DNA of 64,000 bases from JAHDHW01 sp963793295 (GTDB lineage: Bacteria > Bacteroidota > Bacteroidia > Chitinophagales > Saprospiraceae), in contig CAWBZX010000028.1 of NCBI GenBank assembly GCA_963793295.1, positions 465,445 to 529,444 of the forward strand, written 5' to 3'. Numbering within the stretch: the first letter of the stretch is position 1; each line of letters opens with the position of its first letter. The translations under genes were made by a program, and so were the position numbers. A model generated the notes under the pieces. That model was not told the DNA's origin. It was given only the letters and a program-made list of their open reading frames with translations, and did no database searches. Shown piece by piece: positions 61,811 through 64,000 of this stretch.

Positions 61811-64000
61811 CTATCTGAAAATAGTTACAGCACCTTTTTGAACTTCTGTGTTGTTGTCAAGTTTGAAAATAAAGAAATAAGTGCCATCGGGTAAATCCTT
61901 GCCTTCATATGTTCCATACCAATTATTTTGATAAGGTGAAGCTTTAAATACTTCATCTCCCCATTGATTGAAAATGGTTATCTCATTATTAGGATACAAA
62001 CCTGATTCCAAACAATTAATAAATAATTCGTCGTTTACACCATCGGTGTTTGGAGTGATTAAAGTTGGGATCACGCACTCGCCATCATCAACTACTTCAA
62101 GCGTTACAATTGCATTATCACATAGATTGGCTTCGCAATCGTAACAAATCTCATAAATGAACTGATCGGTACCAAGAAAACCTATATCAGGGGTATAAGA
62201 GAAAGTTCCATCGTTATTATTTACCAAGGTTCCGTTTAAAGTACCCTCAACAACGTTAATATTAAAGCCAAGATTTATTGCGAATGAATCATTGGTGAGC
62301 ACATCTATATCTGTCGTGTTTTCAAAATCAATATTAAAGTTGTCGTTAATTGCATTTGGTTCAGCATGAACAAATAAAACCGTAGTTGCTACTTCGGAAA
62401 CACATCCATTTAGCTCTACTGAATAATTGTAAATATAGGTTCCCGGTAAAGTTGGCGTTACTGTTATTTGATTATTATCAGTATTTGCTGGCAATCCACC
62501 TCCTGCCGTTGGTATAACTTCCCAGATATAAGCATCAGGAGTGGGGTTGAATTGTGTGCCTGAAAGAAGACAACTGGTACCAAAACAGATATCCTGTCCA
62601 CAACTCGAGTTCAGCGTCGGGGCTGATAATTCAGTAATGACAACGTTTATTGATTTGGTAATAGAGCATCCTCCTTCAAAAAGTACAGTTACCGAATACA
62701 AACCTGCGTTGGCCGGATCGGCATTACTGATAACTGGGTTTTGCATATTTGATGTAAAGCCGGGGCCGTCCCATGAATAAGATATCACATTACAGCTGGA
62801 ATCGATATCAGCCATTAATTCGAGATCTTCCATAATGCAAAGTGGAGCATTTGAAGATACAGCAACTTCACAGGCTTCTCCTATAAATAAGTCAGCAGAT
62901 CCAACTGATGTACATCCACTTGGATAAGTGACTGTTACGGAATAAGTTCCGGTATCTGCCAAAGTAATAGCTGAAATTACAGGTGCAGCAACAGAATCTG
63001 TCCACATAGAGTTTAGGCTTTCCCAATTATAAGTTACACCAGCAGAAGTGATATTGGTCATCAAAGTTATTTCTTGTCCTTCGCAAACAGTGTCTGTAGG
63101 ATTTATTGTAACAATCACCTGAGGAAGAGGTAGCACAATAATGTCAAAATTACAAGCTGCTGAATTTCCAGAAGCGTCAATCGCAAGGAAGGTAATACTT
63201 GAGGTTCCTACTGGAAATACTGCCCCGGATGGTAAACCACTAATCAAACCAAAGGAGTCGATGGAACAATTATCGGTAGCAATAGGATTTAAATAATCAA
63301 TTGATATACTATCGCAACTCGAATTTGGGGTTATGGAAACAATCGCACTACTATTATCACTAACGATGTTTCCATCGATTCCGATGACGATATTTTCAAA
63401 ACAAGCAATATCGGGCGGAGATAAATCTTCAACGGTAACGTCGAAGGTACATTGTGCAATATTTCCTGCATTATCTGTTGCTGTGTAAGTTACAGTTGTA
63501 ACGCCGACCGGGAAAAAACTGCCCGGAGGAATATCAGGTGTCATTGCAACCGAATTATCACAATTGTCCGTTGCTGATGGAGCATCCCAGGTGACAATAT
63601 TGCCACATTCTTTGACCATGGAAAGTACTGTAATCGAATCAGGACATTCCGGAACCGGTGGCTGATTATCAATAACAGTTAAATTGAAACTGCAAACAGC
63701 GCTATTCCCAGATGCATCAACCGCAATATAAAAAATCGTGGTAGTTCCTACCTGAAAAGTATCACCTGGGCTATGAGTACTACTTACACTGACTGGATTA
63801 GAACATAGTTCTGTAAAAGTAGGTTCTGTCCAGCTAAAAATAGCCTGACAGGTATTTTGATCAGTGTTGATGGTAAGGTTAGGAGGGCAATCGTTCACAG
63901 TAGGTGGCTCAGAGTCAACTATAGTAACATTAAAGGTACAAGTTGAGGAATTTCCAGAAATATCAGTCGCAGTGCAGATTACAGTTGTTGTTCCAATTGG
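61811..64000 (-). CDS. Large HYR/Ig repeat adhesin with type B T9SS (gliding-motility-associated) C-terminal domain, 5' end outside window
   Basis: The frame is open through the right edge (730 codons visible); the GTG at 63896-63898 is internal. HYR domains repeat from the edge (VGVTTVTYTATDNAGNIAQCTFDVTVED; paired DASGNSA-CSF/CNF units). They are followed by Ig-like/PKD-like domains (YNWESLNSM ... GTYSVTVTYPSGC; YSWDGPGF) and a cadherin-like unit with NDGTFSYTPDIGFLGTDQFIYEIC. The C-terminus is the CHU_C/type B sorting domain (PNTDGVNDELFINCLE ... EITIFNQWGDEVF ... GTYFFIF). Cell-surface protein, probably adhesive, exported with the PorP/SprF partner encoded next. Confidence 0.93.
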   Translation of the reverse strand, partial: PIGTTTVICTATDISGNSSTCTFNVTIVDSEPPTVNDCPPNLTINTDQNTCQAIFSWTEPTFTELCSNPVSVSSTHSPGDTFQVGTTTIFYIAVDASGNSAVCSFNLTVIDNQPPVPECPDSITVLSMVKECGNIVTWDAPSATDNCDNSVAMTPDIPPGSFFPVGVTTVTYTATDNAGNIAQCTFDVTVEDLSPPDIACFENIVIGIDGNIVSDNSSAIVSITPNSSCDSISIDYLNPIATDNCSIDSFGLISGLPSGAVFPVGTSSITFLAIDASGNSAACNFDIIVLPLPQVIVTINPTDTVCEGQEITLMTNITSAGVTYNWESLNSMWTDSVAAPVISAITLADTGTYSVTVTYPSGCTSVGSADLFIGEACEVAVSSNAPLCIMEDLELMADIDSSCNVISYSWDGPGFTSNMQNPVISNADPANAGLYSVTVLFEGGCSITKSINVVITELSAPTLNSSCGQDICFGTSCLLSGTQFNPTPDAYIWEVIPTAGGGLPANTDNNQITVTPTLPGTYIYNYSVELNGCVSEVATTVLFVHAEPNAINDNFNIDFENTTDIDVLTNDSFAINLGFNINVVEGTLNGTLVNNNDGTFSYTPDIGFLGTDQFIYEICYDCEANLCDNAIVTLEVVDDGECVIPTLITPNTDGVNDELFINCLESGLYPNNEITIFNQWGDEVFKASPYQNNWYGTYEGKDLPDGTYFFIFKLDNNTEVQKGAVTIFR

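Noticed and set aside
1..64000. CRISPR arrays, tRNA/rRNA genes, intact insertion sequences or prophage genes
   Set aside because: Read for regular repeats, cloverleaf-like stems and transposase motifs; none could be supported. Heptad arrays and the three sRNA repeats are not CRISPR-like.

Overview
The window is AT-rich and reads as a free-living Bacteroidota chromosome. Four things support this. There is type IX secretion machinery and cargo: PorP/SprF, a type A and a type B C-terminal sorting domain, and OmpA/PD40/SPOR proteins. There are lineage-typical families: HU-CCDC81/SPOR, 2TM, DUF6428, DUF1573 and a fused E1 alpha/beta dehydrogenase. Many genes are preceded by the Bacteroidota -7 box TAnnTTTG. 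The division/cell-wall cluster runs mraZ-rsmH-ftsL-ftsI-murE-mraY-murD-ftsW-murG-murC-ftsQ-ftsA-ftsZ with TTG starts on several genes. A Saprospiria-like lineage is plausible but unproven. No tRNA, rRNA, CRISPR array or intact IS was seen.

Layout. 1-5 kb: end of an SGNH-like protein, a frameshifted sialidase lipoprotein, and divergently a mutarotase-like propeller fused to a sodium/solute symporter (sialic acid scavenging). 5-8.6 kb: enoyl-CoA hydratase, ferredoxin-NADP reductase plus [2Fe-2S] ferredoxin, then an ArsR regulator with two matching operators flanking arsR and controlling a DUF6428/ArsN-like acetyltransferase pair. 8.8-15.2 kb: HU/SPOR protein, kdsA, two tandem 149-residue secreted paralogues, a FAD protein, DoxX and a potassium channel. 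15.4-19.4 kb: the most unusual region. A LytTR response regulator is followed by a 51-residue double-glycine leader peptide (missed by usual length cut-offs), a soluble TPR-LytS-type histidine kinase, and three sibling small-RNA genes. Each sRNA has the same 21-nt 5' segment and its own compensatorily changed terminator hairpin.

19.4-41 kb: PBP1C, a gluzincin lipoprotein, an ECF sigma factor with a membrane coiled-coil/barrel protein and an acidic lipoprotein, Tex, two 2TM proteins, a class III cyclase, a penicillin acylase family protein, DUF1573, the E1 dehydrogenase, a secreted metalloprotease and a polyprenol-phosphate mannosyltransferase. 41.2-57.5 kb: the dcw cluster headed by a 10-bp-periodic MraZ box. 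It is interrupted between ftsW and murG by an internally deleted four-helix-bundle (S23/IVP-like) gene flanked by inverted 7-nt repeat arrays, the right array being translated as the N-terminus of MurG. A second, decayed array of this type lies between murE and mraY. 57.5-58.5 kb is gene-poor and rich in hairpins. 58.5-64 kb: OmpA/SPOR protein, PorP/SprF and a large HYR-repeat type B T9SS cargo that runs off the window.

How the parts may work together. The response regulator, peptide, TPR kinase and sRNAs look like one signalling module. The sRNA 5' segment is complementary to the leaders of ftsW (13 nt) and ftsA (15 nt with two G-U pairs), raising the possibility that the module acts on cell division. 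That link is inference from base pairing only.
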